From NCBI RefSeq assembly GCF_003426815.1, contig NZ_QKYK01000007.1, positions 168,954 through 232,953 on the forward strand: DNA of 64,000 bases. Reading direction: 5' to 3'. Of the stretch, positions 40,928-49,906 are shown piece after piece (positions within the stretch are counted from its first letter, which is position 1; each line of letters begins with the position of its first letter). Under the pieces are notes generated by a model. That model was not told where the DNA came from and searched no databases. It worked only from the letters and a program-made list of their open reading frames with translations. The position numbers and the translations under genes were made by a program. Source of the stretch: Desertimonas flava (lineage in GTDB: Bacteria; Actinomycetota; Acidimicrobiia; Acidimicrobiales; Ilumatobacteraceae).

Positions 40928-41617
40928 ATGGAAGAGCTGACCGCCCCGACCCTGGCGGAGCAGGCGTACGACGCCATCCGTCGAGCCATCGCCAACGGCG
41001 AGCTCGCTCCCGGTGAACGGATCACCGAGCGCGGCCTCGCCGACACGCTCTCGGTGAGCCCGACGCCGGTGCGCGAGGCGCTGCGCCGGCTCGAGCAGGA
41101 GCACCTCATCGAGCGGCGGGGCGCCCGGACGCTGGTCGTGTTCGACACGCGGGAATCGTCGGACTACGAGTTCGCCCTGATCGAGGCGAACCTCCGGTCG
41201 CTGGCGGTGCGCTTCGCCGCCACCAACGCCTCACCCGTCGCCGTGGCCGCAGCTGCTCGTCACCTGGCCGAGGCGGACGAGCATCGCGAACACCTGCGTG
41301 CCGCCTTGGCCAACGGTGAGCCCTATCCCGAACGAACCGCGGAGATGCTGCTGCTCAGCCTCCGGGCGTTCCATTCCGAGCTCGAGTCGGCGTGCGGCAA
41401 TGCCGTGCTCCTGCGCTGGCTGTCGACGGTGAACGCGTTCAGCTTCCGTCATCGTGTGCGGCTCCTCAAGGACCAGGTCACCGCCGGCCGGACCGACGAC
41501 GAGCGCTACGACGAGCACCGCCGCATCCTCGAGGCCGTCGAGCGCCACGATGCCGACGAGGCCGAACGGCTCATGCTCCACCACGCCCGGGGCGCGGCGC
41601 GTCACTTCACCGGCTGA
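40928..41617 (+). CDS. GntR-family transcriptional regulator (FadR/FCD subgroup)
   Basis: A 229-residue regulator. The winged helix is TLAEQAYDAIRRAIANGELAPGERITERGLADTLSVSPTPVREALRRLEQEHLIERR (residues 8-64). The C-terminal helical FCD domain has the acid/metal-binding positions in FALIEANLRSLAVRFAA, AFHSELESACGNAVLLRWL and DEHRRILEAVERHDADEAERLMLHHARGAARHF, where D/N-x-x-x-H and two later His coordinate a metal and an organic acid. It should sense a carboxylate. TGCTATAGCA sites lie before this gene and before the ABC operon. Confidence 0.9.
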   Translation: MEELTAPTLAEQAYDAIRRAIANGELAPGERITERGLADTLSVSPTPVREALRRLEQEHLIERRGARTLVVFDTRESSDYEFALIEANLRSLAVRFAATNASPVAVAAAARHLAEADEHREHLRAALANGEPYPERTAEMLLLSLRAFHSELESACGNAVLLRWLSTVNAFSFRHRVRLLKDQVTAGRTDDERYDEHRRILEAVERHDADEAERLMLHHARGAARHFTG

Positions 41618-41668
41618 ATCGGATCTCGACCGCGGACCACACCACGAGCGGATCTGTCCGCTCACCAA

Positions 41669-41678
41669 TGCTATAGCA
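41669..41678. promoter_or_regulatory. Second GntR operator, ABC operon promoter
   Basis: TGCTATAGCA again, in the context CAATGCTATAGCACATAAC, 23 bp before the binding-protein ATG. Together with 40833-40842 it defines the probable operator TGCTATAGCA. Confidence 0.7.
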
Positions 41679-41700
41679 CATAACAAGTAGGGGAACGTTC

Positions 41701-42780
41701 ATGTCGCACCGAACATCACATCGTGCCGTCGCTGTCGCCATCGTCGGCATCAGCGCCGTCGGCGCAGGCGTGTCGCCGACCACGGCGGCGTCGCCGGACG
41801 GGTCACCAACCAGATTTCTCTCGGCCAGCGCCGGCGAGAACACGCTCGTCATCTACGGCAATCCCAGTGACAACATCTGGGGACCCATCCTCGAGGCCTT
41901 CGGCGAGGCCTACCCCGACATCGACGTCGAGACGTTCGACCTCGGCGGTCTGGAGGCGTTCCAGCGCTATCTCAGCGAGTCGTCGTCCGGCGTCGCCACC
42001 GCCGACATGATCATCGCCAGCGAGTCCGTCGGCTGGCTCGACCTCGTGGAACGGGGCGACGTGATCGCCTTCGAACCATCCGCCGCGGAGGGCCTGCCGG
42101 ATTTCGCCGTCCAGGCCGACGGGGTCTTCACGATGTCCATCGACCCGATGGTGGCGATGTACAACGAGATGCTCATCCCGCCCGACGAGCAACCCACGAC
42201 GCTCGCCGCTCTCGCCGAGATCGCCGGCGAGATCGACGGTGGGATCGGCACCGTGGAGATCGAGAACTCGCAGGCGTACACGGCCAACTTCGGGTTCGTC
42301 ACCGCTGGTGGCGACGACGCGTGGGCGACGCTCGACGCGCTCGGTGCGCACACCGCCGCCGAGTCGGGCACCGGCGCCCTCCTCGACAAGACGGTCAACG
42401 GCGAGTACGCCGCCGCGTTCTTCGTCTCGGGTGCCGTGCGCCAGTTGATCGACAACGATGCGCAGGGATCGGTCCTCGACTACCGCTACCTCGAGGACGC
42501 CACCCCGCTCGTGCCGCGCGGTATGGGCATCGTGGCCGACGCCGACTCCCCCGCCTCGGCACAACTGTTCATCGAGTGGATCCTCAGCGCTGAGGGCCAG
42601 GACGCCCTCTGCGCCGGCGGCCTCACGCCGTACCTCGACGGCAACGACTGCCCGTACGGGTACCAGGCGATCGCCGACCAGATCGGCGACGAGAACATGA
42701 ACGTCGTCAACTACGACCCGGCGCTCGAGACCGAGCGCGAAGCGATCCAGAGCCGCTGGAACGACGCCTTCGGCCGCTGA
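41701..42780 (+). CDS. ABC transporter substrate-binding protein, ferric/phosphonate (FbpA/PhnS) type
   Basis: A 359-residue exported protein. The signal region is AVAVAIVGISAVGAGVSPTTAAS. ENTLVIYGNPSDNIWGPILEAFGEAYPDIDVETFDLGGLEAFQRYLSESSSGVATADMIIAS is the class II binding-protein opening, and TPLVPRGMGIVADADSPASAQLFIEWILSAEGQDALCAGGLTPY is the usual ending. The fold also binds organic anions and phosphonates. Here the operon genes point to an organic acid. First gene behind the GntR operator. Confidence 0.88.
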   Translation: MSHRTSHRAVAVAIVGISAVGAGVSPTTAASPDGSPTRFLSASAGENTLVIYGNPSDNIWGPILEAFGEAYPDIDVETFDLGGLEAFQRYLSESSSGVATADMIIASESVGWLDLVERGDVIAFEPSAAEGLPDFAVQADGVFTMSIDPMVAMYNEMLIPPDEQPTTLAALAEIAGEIDGGIGTVEIENSQAYTANFGFVTAGGDDAWATLDALGAHTAAESGTGALLDKTVNGEYAAAFFVSGAVRQLIDNDAQGSVLDYRYLEDATPLVPRGMGIVADADSPASAQLFIEWILSAEGQDALCAGGLTPYLDGNDCPYGYQAIADQIGDENMNVVNYDPALETEREAIQSRWNDAFGR

Positions 42781-42783
42781 CCC

Positions 42784-44553
42784 ATGACGGCGTCCACACC
42801 ATTCGAGCACGGTGCTCTGGCCCGCCTCGCGCCGGCGCCACGCGCCCGCCGACGGTTCGGCCGACACCGGTCGGTCGTCGTGCAGTACGCCGTGTGGATC
42901 GTCACGGTTGTCCTGGTCGTCGGGCCGCTCGTGCCGGTGGTGTGGGCGTCGCTCTGGACCACGCCGCTGTACGACGACGGTGGGTCGTTCACGCTGCAGA
43001 ACTACGGCGACCTGCTCACCGACACGGCCTGGTGGGCCGCCGTGCGCAACACCGTCATCTTCGCCGCCCTCACCACGACGGCCTCCATCGTGATCGGCAC
43101 CACGATGGCGGTGCTCCTCAATCGTGTCGCCCTTCCCGGCGGACGGCTGCTGCGCGTGCTGATCGTCGCCCCGGTCGTGCTCCCCGGGTTGCCCCTGATG
43201 CTCGGCTGGATCGCCATGTACTCGAAGGCCGGCTACGTCAGCAGCTGGATCGACACCCACACCCCGTTCCCCGTGTTCTGGGATCTGTACTCGATCCCGG
43301 GGATGGCGCTCGTCGCCGTCGGCGCCTTGATGCCGCTCGTCTACATGGTCGTGACCACGTCGATGAACACTATCGACGCGACCCTCGAGCACGCCGCGCG
43401 CAGCCATGGCGCCAGCCCGCTGCGGGCCATCGTGTCGGTGACCGTGCCCCTGCTGCGCCCGGGCGTGCTCAACGCCGGTGTCATCGCCTTCGCGCTCAGT
43501 CTCGAGGTGGTGGGCATCCCGCTGCTCCTCGGCACGTCGGCCGACATCGACTTCATCTCCACCTACCTGCTGGACAACTGGAACGCGACGTTCCCGCCCC
43601 GCCAGGGACTGGTCTCCGCCGGTGCCGTCGTCCTGCTCGCCGCGATGACCGCCATGCTCCTGCTGCGCAATCGCCTCGCCGGCGACATCCACCGTTTCGC
43701 CACGACGAGCGGCAAGCCGGCGCGGCAGGCGCCCGTGTCGGTCGGCTGGTTGCGCTGGCCCCTGTCGCTCGGCCTCGGCGCCTACTTCCTCGTCACCCTC
43801 GCGATCCCGACCGCCGGGCTGCTGCTCCGCGCGTTCACCTCGATCCTGACCCCGTTCATCGACCCGTGGGATGTGGTCACGCTCGACAACTTCCGGACCG
43901 TCGCGGACAACGACACCTTTCGCCGGTCGGTCACCAACAGCCTGCTGATCGCCGCCGTCGGCGGCGCGCTCACCACTGTGGTGATCACCGTCATCGCCCT
44001 CGTCGCGCACCGCTCGGAGATGCGACTGCGCCGCTCGTTGCAATACGTCACTCTGTACCCCAGAGCCATCCCGGGCCTCGTCACGGGCATGGCGTTCTTC
44101 TGGTCGTTCGCGGTCATCGACCCCGGGGGCATCGTCCGGTCGAGCCTCTGGGGGATCGGCATCGCCTTCGCCGTCCGCAGCCTGGCCCTGGGCTACAGCG
44201 CGTTCTACCCGGCGCTCGCCGCGCTCGGCGCCGACCTCGATCGTGCCGCCAGGGTGTCGGGTGCCGACTGGCTGACGGCGATGCGCACCATCGTCGTGCG
44301 CCTCCTGCGGCCGGCGATCGCCGTGTCCTACGTCCTGCTCTTCGTCGCCATGTTCGCCGACTACGACCCGGCCCTGTTCATGGTCTCACCGGGCAACGAG
44401 GTGATCGGCCTGACGATGCTCAACCTCTGGGTGACCGGCGTGGCCGGACCGGTGGCCGCACTCGGAATCATCCAGCTCGTCATCACCGCAGTCGTTCTCG
44501 GCACCGCCCGCTTGCTCGTCGGACCGTCGACCTTCCGAAAGGTTGCGCAATGA
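42784..44553 (+). CDS. ABC transporter permease, double-length FbpB type
   Basis: A 589-residue inner-membrane protein with about twelve helices in two homologous halves. Each half has an EAA loop: LEHAARSHGASPLRAIVSVTVPLLRPGVL in the first and LDRAARVSGADWLTAMRTIVVRLLRPAI in the second. This fused arrangement is typical for ferric-type and phosphonate-type importers. Four bases separate it from the binding-protein gene, and an ATGA overlap couples it to the ATPase. Confidence 0.9.
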   Translation: MTASTPFEHGALARLAPAPRARRRFGRHRSVVVQYAVWIVTVVLVVGPLVPVVWASLWTTPLYDDGGSFTLQNYGDLLTDTAWWAAVRNTVIFAALTTTASIVIGTTMAVLLNRVALPGGRLLRVLIVAPVVLPGLPLMLGWIAMYSKAGYVSSWIDTHTPFPVFWDLYSIPGMALVAVGALMPLVYMVVTTSMNTIDATLEHAARSHGASPLRAIVSVTVPLLRPGVLNAGVIAFALSLEVVGIPLLLGTSADIDFISTYLLDNWNATFPPRQGLVSAGAVVLLAAMTAMLLLRNRLAGDIHRFATTSGKPARQAPVSVGWLRWPLSLGLGAYFLVTLAIPTAGLLLRAFTSILTPFIDPWDVVTLDNFRTVADNDTFRRSVTNSLLIAAVGGALTTVVITVIALVAHRSEMRLRRSLQYVTLYPRAIPGLVTGMAFFWSFAVIDPGGIVRSSLWGIGIAFAVRSLALGYSAFYPALAALGADLDRAARVSGADWLTAMRTIVVRLLRPAIAVSYVLLFVAMFADYDPALFMVSPGNEVIGLTMLNLWVTGVAGPVAALGIIQLVITAVVLGTARLLVGPSTFRKVAQ

Positions 44554-45629
44554 CCGAACTCACGGTGACCGACCTCGAGAAGTCGTTCGGCACGAAGCGT
44601 GCCCTCGATCGCGTCTCGTTCACGGCGGAGGACGGCAAGCTCCTCACCCTGCTCGGACCGAGCGGCTGCGGGAAGTCGACCACGCTGTGGGCCGTCGCCG
44701 GGCTGCACCAACCCGACGGCGGGCAGATCCGCATCGGCGACGACCTGGTGTACGACTCGTCACGCCGGCTCGTCGTGCCCCCTGAGCGTCGCGAGTGCGG
44801 CGTCGTGTTCCAGTCGTACGCCGTCTGGCCGCACTTCGACGTCCACGACAACGTCGCCTACCCCCTCCGGCTCCGCCGAGTGGGCAAGGCCGAGCAACGA
44901 CGCCGGGTCGCCGAGGTACTCGAACTCGTCGAGCTCGATCATCTCGGCTCGCGCTACCCGCACCAGCTGTCGGGCGGTCAGCAGCAACGCGTCGCCCTCG
45001 CCAGGGCGCTCGCTCACCCGCCCCGGCTGCTCCTGCTCGACGAGCCGTTCTCGAACCTCGATGCCAAGCTGCGCGAGCGGGCCCGGACGTGGCTGCGCGA
45101 GCTGCAAGAGCGACTCGGCATCACGACGATCTTCGTCACCCACGACCAGGACGAGGCGCTGTCGATGAGCGACCGCATCATCGTCATGAACGACGGCAGG
45201 ATCGCCCAGGAGGGAACCCCCGAGGAGATCTACCGACAGCCGGCCGATGTCTTCGTCGCCGACTTCATCGGCCGCATCAACCTCCTCCCGGCGAGGGTAC
45301 AACAGGTCAGCGATGGCCTCGCCGACGTCGTGATCGACGGAACGTCCACCGTGCTGACGATCGGCGTCCCGCGCGGGACGACCACGGGCCCGGTCCACGT
45401 GGGCATCCGACCCGAGGCCATCGGTCTCGACACGGGCGACGTCGTGGACCGGTCGGCGGCCGCGGTGGTCGGCACGTCCGTCGGGCGGCGATTCGTGGGC
45501 GACCACTACCGCCACATCGTCGACATCGGCGGCACAGAGGTGGTCGTCCAGACCGCCGAACCCAAGCTGCCCGACCATCCCCGGCTGGTGTTCCGCCACG
45601 ACGCCTGCACCGTCTTCCCCACGTCCTGA
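44550..45629 (+). CDS. ABC transporter ATP-binding protein (PotA/FbpC type)
   Basis: A 359-residue ATPase. Walker A LGPSGCGKST (about residues 36-45), Q-loop VVFQSYAVWPHFDVHDNVAYPL, signature LSGGQQQRVALARAL, Walker B LLLLDEPFSNLD, H-loop IFVTHDQDEALSMSD. The C-terminal TOBE-like domain (GPVHVGIRPEAIGL) is where regulatory ligands bind in this group. Start in an ATGA overlap with the permease. Confidence 0.92.
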   Translation: MTELTVTDLEKSFGTKRALDRVSFTAEDGKLLTLLGPSGCGKSTTLWAVAGLHQPDGGQIRIGDDLVYDSSRRLVVPPERRECGVVFQSYAVWPHFDVHDNVAYPLRLRRVGKAEQRRRVAEVLELVELDHLGSRYPHQLSGGQQQRVALARALAHPPRLLLLDEPFSNLDAKLRERARTWLRELQERLGITTIFVTHDQDEALSMSDRIIVMNDGRIAQEGTPEEIYRQPADVFVADFIGRINLLPARVQQVSDGLADVVIDGTSTVLTIGVPRGTTTGPVHVGIRPEAIGLDTGDVVDRSAAAVVGTSVGRRFVGDHYRHIVDIGGTEVVVQTAEPKLPDHPRLVFRHDACTVFPTS

Positions 45630-45674
45630 CCACCCACCCCTGCGACCCAACCCCCTGCCAACGAGGAGCACTGC

Positions 45675-47072
45675 ATGCCTGACCACGACGATCGGAACGA
45701 GTCCCCCGAGCCCGTCACCACCCGGGTGCTCGTGCCCACGGGCATGCTCGGGGCGGGATTCACGCCCGAGAGCGTGGCCCGCGGCATCGAGCTCGGCGCC
45801 CATGCCATCGCCGTCGACGGCGGCTCCACCGACTCCGGGCCGTACTACCTGGGCGCGGCGACCGCCAAGACGGCCGAGCGTGCCGTCGCCCACGACCTGC
45901 GCATCCTCCTCGTGGCCGCCCAACGCGCCGGGATCCCCCTGCTCGTGGGCAGCTGCGGCACCAGCGGCACCGACGCCGGCGTCGACTGGGTCGCGGGAAT
46001 CCTCGACAAGATCGCCGAGGAGGAGGGTCTCTCCCCCACCGTGGCGAGGATCTACAGCGAGCAGCATCCCGAGACCGTGGTGGCCCGGCTCGAGGCCGGG
46101 CGGATCACGCCGCTCGAGCCGGCCGGCGCACTCACGCCCCACACCGTGGCCCGCTGCGAACACATCGTCGGCCTGCTCGGGCACGACCCTCTCGTGCGGG
46201 CCATCGAGCAGGGCGCCGACGTGGTGCTCGCCGGCCGCACCACAGACACCGCCGTGCTCGCGGCCGTCCCGCTGATGCGCGGCTGCCCTCCCGGACCGTC
46301 GTGGCACGCCGCCAAGACCGCCGAGTGCGGCGGTCAGTGCACCGTCAACCCGCGGACCGGCGGCGTCATCTTCGAGGTCGACGTGGATGGCTTCACGATC
46401 GAGCCGCTCAACCCCGACAGCGCCTGCACGCCGACATCGGTCGCGGCTCACATGCTGTACGAGAACGCCGACCCGTTCCGCATGCGCGAGCCCGCCGGTG
46501 TGCTCGACACCAGCCGCGCCACGTATCTCGCACTCGACGACCGGCGCGTGCGCGTCGAAGGGTCGGCGTTCGAGCCGGCGACCGTGCACACCATGAAGCT
46601 CGAGGGGTCGGCGATCGCCGGCTACCAGACCATCGTCCTGGTCGGGATCCGGGATCCGGAAGTCCTGACCCGGCTCGACGAATGGCTCGACGCGATGGCG
46701 GCGTTCCTGGCCGACGGCGCGCAGCGGGTGCTCGGGTTGACGCCCGACGACCACACCATCGAGCTGCGGTGCTACGGACGCGATGCCGTCCTCGGCGAGC
46801 TCGAGCCGCTCACCTCGCCGCCCCCACGCGAAGTCGGGGTCCTCCTCGTCGTCACGGCGCGCGATCAGGTGACGGCTACGGCGATCGCCAAGTTCGCCAA
46901 TCCCTACCTGCTGCACATGCCGCTCGCCGGCATGCGAGACCTTCCCAGCTACGCCTTTGCCGGATCGCCGGCCGAGACGCCGCGCGGCCCCGTGTTCGAG
47001 TTCGTCCTGCAGCACGTGGTCGAGCTCGACTCCCCCCTCGACCTGTCCCGAACGGAGATCTTCGCATCATGA
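45675..47072 (+). CDS. Acyclic terpene utilisation AtuA-family (DUF1446) protein
   Basis: A 465-residue protein. TRVLVPTGMLGAGFTPESVARGIELGAHAIAVDGGSTDSGPYYLGAAT is the family start; RILLVAAQRAGIPLLVGSCGTSGTDAGVDWVAGILDKIAEEEG, VVLAGRTTDTAVLAAVPLMRGCPPGPSWHAAKTAECGGQCTV and MKLEGSAIAGYQT are further signatures. AtuA is needed for citronellol/geraniol degradation in Pseudomonas, but its reaction is not defined, and members occur widely beside DUF4387 proteins. Coupled to the next gene (ATGA at 47069-47072). Its place in a GntR/ABC operon suggests it acts on the imported carboxylate. Confidence 0.88.
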   Translation: MPDHDDRNESPEPVTTRVLVPTGMLGAGFTPESVARGIELGAHAIAVDGGSTDSGPYYLGAATAKTAERAVAHDLRILLVAAQRAGIPLLVGSCGTSGTDAGVDWVAGILDKIAEEEGLSPTVARIYSEQHPETVVARLEAGRITPLEPAGALTPHTVARCEHIVGLLGHDPLVRAIEQGADVVLAGRTTDTAVLAAVPLMRGCPPGPSWHAAKTAECGGQCTVNPRTGGVIFEVDVDGFTIEPLNPDSACTPTSVAAHMLYENADPFRMREPAGVLDTSRATYLALDDRRVRVEGSAFEPATVHTMKLEGSAIAGYQTIVLVGIRDPEVLTRLDEWLDAMAAFLADGAQRVLGLTPDDHTIELRCYGRDAVLGELEPLTSPPPREVGVLLVVTARDQVTATAIAKFANPYLLHMPLAGMRDLPSYAFAGSPAETPRGPVFEFVLQHVVELDSPLDLSRTEIFAS

Positions 47073-47404
47073 CCAGTGCCGCCACCTCCGCCCCCGCCCG
47101 CACCGTGGGCGATGTCGCCGAGCTCGTGCGCTCGAAGAACGCCGGCCCGTTCTGGCAGACCCTTGACGTCTTCTGTGACTCCGACGACGCCTACCGAGAG
47201 CTGGCCGACGAGTCGCTCCTCACCCCCGACCGCATCGCCGCGTTGTACCGGGTCGACGCCAGCGCCGTGAGGATCTTCCGCCTCCCCGACCTCCGCGTCA
47301 TCAAGATCTCGTTCCCCCGGCCCGTGAGCTCGGGATCGGCGAACGACCGTGACGTCCACGCCGGCCAGCAGCACGTGCCCCTTCTCCTCATGCCGGTGGC
47401 GTGA
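47069..47404 (+). CDS. DUF4387 domain-containing protein
   Basis: A 111-residue protein. VAELVRSKNAGPFWQTLDVFCDSDDAYRELADESLLTPDRIAALYRVDASAVRIFRLPDLRVIKISFPRPVSSGSANDRDVHAGQQHVPLLLMPV is an excellent DUF4387 match from end to end. These small proteins are nearly always the partner of an AtuA/DUF1446 protein and are probably a second subunit. Several invariant residues (K-N-A-G-P-F, H-A-G-Q-Q-H) could form an active site. ATGA and TGATG overlaps tie it to both neighbours. Confidence 0.9.
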   Translation: MTSAATSAPARTVGDVAELVRSKNAGPFWQTLDVFCDSDDAYRELADESLLTPDRIAALYRVDASAVRIFRLPDLRVIKISFPRPVSSGSANDRDVHAGQQHVPLLLMPVA

Positions 47405-48102
47405 TGAGCATCGACATCGCATCACCGCTCGACGCGGACGTCCTCGCCCGACTCGGCGGGTTCGACACCCCGACGCTGGCCAACGCCCTCGACTCCCTCG
47501 ATCTCCGTCCGGCCACCACCGGCTTCACTCGCCCGCCCCTGCACGGCGTGTTGCCCTCCCTCCCGCCGATCGTCGGGTTCGCCGTGACCGTCACGATCTG
47601 TACCGAGCCGCCGTTCGCCGACGCTGCGGCACGACGGGACGCGATGCTGCCCTTGTACGCCGCGGTCGCCGCGGCACCGGGCCCTCAGCTCATCGTCGTG
47701 CGAGACAGCGACCAGGGCGCCGGTTGCCTGTGGGGTGAGGTCAACGCCACGATCTGCTCGCGACTCGGTGCCGTCGGCGTGGTCACCGACGGGCTCGTGC
47801 GCGACCTGCCTGCGGTCGAAGGGCTCGGCTTCGCGTGCGTGGCCCGTGGCGTCGGCGTCGCCCGCGCCAACACCAGGGTCGTGTCCACGGGAGAGCCGGT
47901 CGACGTGGGCGGGCTGCACGTCGAAGCCGGAGACCTCGTCCACGCCGACCGCCACGGTGCGCTGCAGATCCCGATCGAGGCTGTCGGCGACGTGCTCGAC
48001 GCGGCCGACGCGATCAGCGCTCGAGAGGCCCGCCTGCTCACCTGGGTCGGGTCACCGGAGTTCCGGCCCGACGAGCTGGCCGCTCGCCGGGCCCGGCACT
48101 GA
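47404..48102 (+). CDS. RraA-family protein (HMG/CHA-type aldolase or oxaloacetate decarboxylase)
   Basis: A 232-residue protein starting at the ATG of a TGATG overlap; a GTG one codon earlier is possible. RLGGFDTPTLANALDSLDLRPATTGFTRPP opens the fold. LIVVRDSDQGAGCLWGEVNATICSRLGAVGVVTDGLVRDLPAVEGLGFACVARGVGVARANTRVV gives the G-E-x(4)-R/C-G-x-x-G-x-V-x-D-G-x-x-R-D signature, with G-E, the metal Asp region and R-D that bind pyruvate-derived substrates. Aldolase-active members cleave 4-hydroxy-4-methyl-2-oxoglutarate or decarboxylate oxaloacetate. Last gene of the cluster, so it probably performs the terminal C-C cleavage. Confidence 0.85.
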   Translation: MSIDIASPLDADVLARLGGFDTPTLANALDSLDLRPATTGFTRPPLHGVLPSLPPIVGFAVTVTICTEPPFADAAARRDAMLPLYAAVAAAPGPQLIVVRDSDQGAGCLWGEVNATICSRLGAVGVVTDGLVRDLPAVEGLGFACVARGVGVARANTRVVSTGEPVDVGGLHVEAGDLVHADRHGALQIPIEAVGDVLDAADAISAREARLLTWVGSPEFRPDELAARRARH

Positions 48103-48185
48103 CTCTCCGGTGGCGTCGCCCGGCTCCGCCCGGCTGCGGAACAGGGCCGATGGCGATCGGCGGTCGCGGCCCTAACGTCTGAGGG

Positions 48186-49247
48186 GTGACGACCAGGCGC
48201 CTTCCGCAGCTCGCCGACTCGGTGCGGCTGCTCGCCGAGGACGACGGCAGCGGTGTCGACATCCTCGATCGGCGGGTGTATCCCCGCGATGTCAGCTGGG
48301 TGCATTGCCGAACGGTCGAGGACGTGGCAACGGCCATTCGTGACATGGTCACGCAGAGCTCGGGTCCGGTGTTCGCCGCCGCCGCCGGCATGGTGCTGGC
48401 GGCGCGGGCGAACCGGAGCCGGCCGGCCGGCGCGGCCCGCGACGCGATGCGGGAGGCCGGGAGCCTCCTGGCCGCGACGCGACCGACCAACAACCACGTC
48501 CGCGACGTCGTCGCCTCCACGCTCGCCGTCCTCGACGATCCGGCGGCGAGCGAGGGCGGCGCCGCGCTCGTGGAGTCCGTCACGACCGCGGCCGAGGCGA
48601 TCGTCGCCCGCTACCGCGAGTCGTCGGCGGCCATCGGACGGCACACCGCGGCGCTGATCCCCGACGGCTCGACCGTGCTCACCCACTGCTGGGCCGACCA
48701 GTTCCTCATCGGGGCCGTGACGGCCGCCCAGGACGCCGGCAAGTCGCTCAGCTTCGTGTGCACCGAGACCCGCCCCTACCTGCAGGGCGCCCGGCTCACC
48801 GCCCCGACCCTCGTCGAGATGGGCTACACCCCGACGCTGATCACCGACGGGATGGTGGCCGGCGTCCTCGCGTCGGGCGATGTCGACGTGCTGCTCACTG
48901 CGGCCGACCGGGTGACCCTCGACGGCCACGTGGTCAACAAGGTCGGCACGTTCACCGCGGCGCTCGCCGCCCGTCACGCCGGCGTGCCCTACCTCGCGAT
49001 GGTCGATCATCCCGACGCCCAGTCGCCCACGATGGACGGGGTGCACATGGAGGAGCGCGACGGCGCCGAGTTGCTGACGTTCGCCGGGGCGCCGACCACC
49101 GTGGCCGGTGTCGTCGGTCGGTATCCGGCGTTCGACGCCACGCCGCCGGAGCTGGTCACCAAGATCGTCACCGACCGTGGCGCGTTCGACCCGGCGCGTG
49201 TCGGCGAGTACTTCGCGGCGACGCCGGCCGGAGAGGTCGCGGTCTGA
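48186..49247 (+). CDS. mtnA: S-methyl-5-thioribose-1-phosphate isomerase-like protein (MtnA/eIF2B family)
   Basis: A 353-residue protein of the MtnA/eIF2B-alpha fold. LTHCWADQFLIGAVTAAQDAG holds the Cys, and VDVLLTAADRVTLDGHVVNKVGTFTAALAARHAGVPY the Asp, corresponding to the catalytic pair of MtnA. The N-terminal V-R-G-A-P segment of typical MtnA is replaced by VTQSSGPVFAAAAGM, and Cys is followed by WAD where MtnA has NTG, so it is divergent. Gene order with mtnB, mtnK and mtnD supports isomerisation of methylthioribose-1-phosphate. Starts at GTG. Its TGA overlaps the mtnB ATG. Confidence 0.75.
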   Translation: MTTRRLPQLADSVRLLAEDDGSGVDILDRRVYPRDVSWVHCRTVEDVATAIRDMVTQSSGPVFAAAAGMVLAARANRSRPAGAARDAMREAGSLLAATRPTNNHVRDVVASTLAVLDDPAASEGGAALVESVTTAAEAIVARYRESSAAIGRHTAALIPDGSTVLTHCWADQFLIGAVTAAQDAGKSLSFVCTETRPYLQGARLTAPTLVEMGYTPTLITDGMVAGVLASGDVDVLLTAADRVTLDGHVVNKVGTFTAALAARHAGVPYLAMVDHPDAQSPTMDGVHMEERDGAELLTFAGAPTTVAGVVGRYPAFDATPPELVTKIVTDRGAFDPARVGEYFAATPAGEVAV

Positions 49248-49906
49248 TGTCGGCGCCGCTGCCCGATCGCTCGGACGTGCTCGCCGCCGGGGCCCGCCTG
49301 GCCGCCGAGGCCGCCCGGTTCAACGCCCTCGGCTGGATGCGGGCCACCGCCGGCAACCTCTCCGAGGTGCTCCAGCGCGACCCGCTGTTCCTCGCGATCA
49401 CGGCGAGCGGGCTCGACAAGGGCGAGCTCGAACCCCATGACGTGGCCGTCGTCGGCGACGGTGGGACGGGTGTCGACGTACCCGGCGTCGACACCGTGCG
49501 ACCGTCGGCCGAGGCCGGCCTGCACGCTCGCGTCGCCGCCCTCACCGGCGCCGGAGCCGTGGTGCACGTGCACACGCTCAACGCCGTCGAGGCCGCCCAC
49601 CGCTGGCCCGACGGCGTGGTGCTGCGGGACGTCGAGATGCTCAAGTCGATCGGGCGGCGTGCCCACGACGACGTGGTACGCGTGCCGGTCATCGCCAACA
49701 GTCAGGACATGGGCGAGCTCGGCGACCGTTTCGAAGCCGCCTACGACCGTGACATCCCCGGCGTCATCGTCGCCGGCCACGGCAGCTACGTGTGGGGCGC
49801 CGATCTGCAGCAGGCCCGCTGGCACACGGAGGGCCTCGACTGGCTCTTCGGCTACGCCCTGCGGATCGCGTCCGGCGTTACGGATGGTGCCTGGCACCAA
49901 CCGTAA
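49247..49906 (+). CDS. mtnB: Methylthioribulose-1-phosphate dehydratase (class II aldolase fold)
   Basis: A 219-residue protein. ARFNALGWMRATAGNLSEVL, LAITASGLDKGELEPHDVAVV, VVHVHTLNAVEAA (Zn ligands H-x-H), EMLKSIGRRAHDDVVRVPVIANSQDMGELGDRF and PGVIVAGHGSYVWGADLQQARWHTEGLDWLFGYAL (third Zn His) are all in the order expected for MtnB. Dehydrates methylthioribulose-1-phosphate to the diketone. Its last codons (GAWHQP) are encoded by a GGTGCC palindrome. Confidence 0.87.
   Translation: MSAPLPDRSDVLAAGARLAAEAARFNALGWMRATAGNLSEVLQRDPLFLAITASGLDKGELEPHDVAVVGDGGTGVDVPGVDTVRPSAEAGLHARVAALTGAGAVVHVHTLNAVEAAHRWPDGVVLRDVEMLKSIGRRAHDDVVRVPVIANSQDMGELGDRFEAAYDRDIPGVIVAGHGSYVWGADLQQARWHTEGLDWLFGYALRIASGVTDGAWHQP

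Noticed and set aside
40684..41016. Open frame starting MLSGAVFNVLVVVGVWIAAS, a possible small membrane protein
   Set aside because: Only the first ~35 codons look hydrophobic; the rest reads through the gntR promoter, operator and the start of gntR, so a real gene is unlikely. A very short version ending elsewhere is not possible because no stop intervenes.
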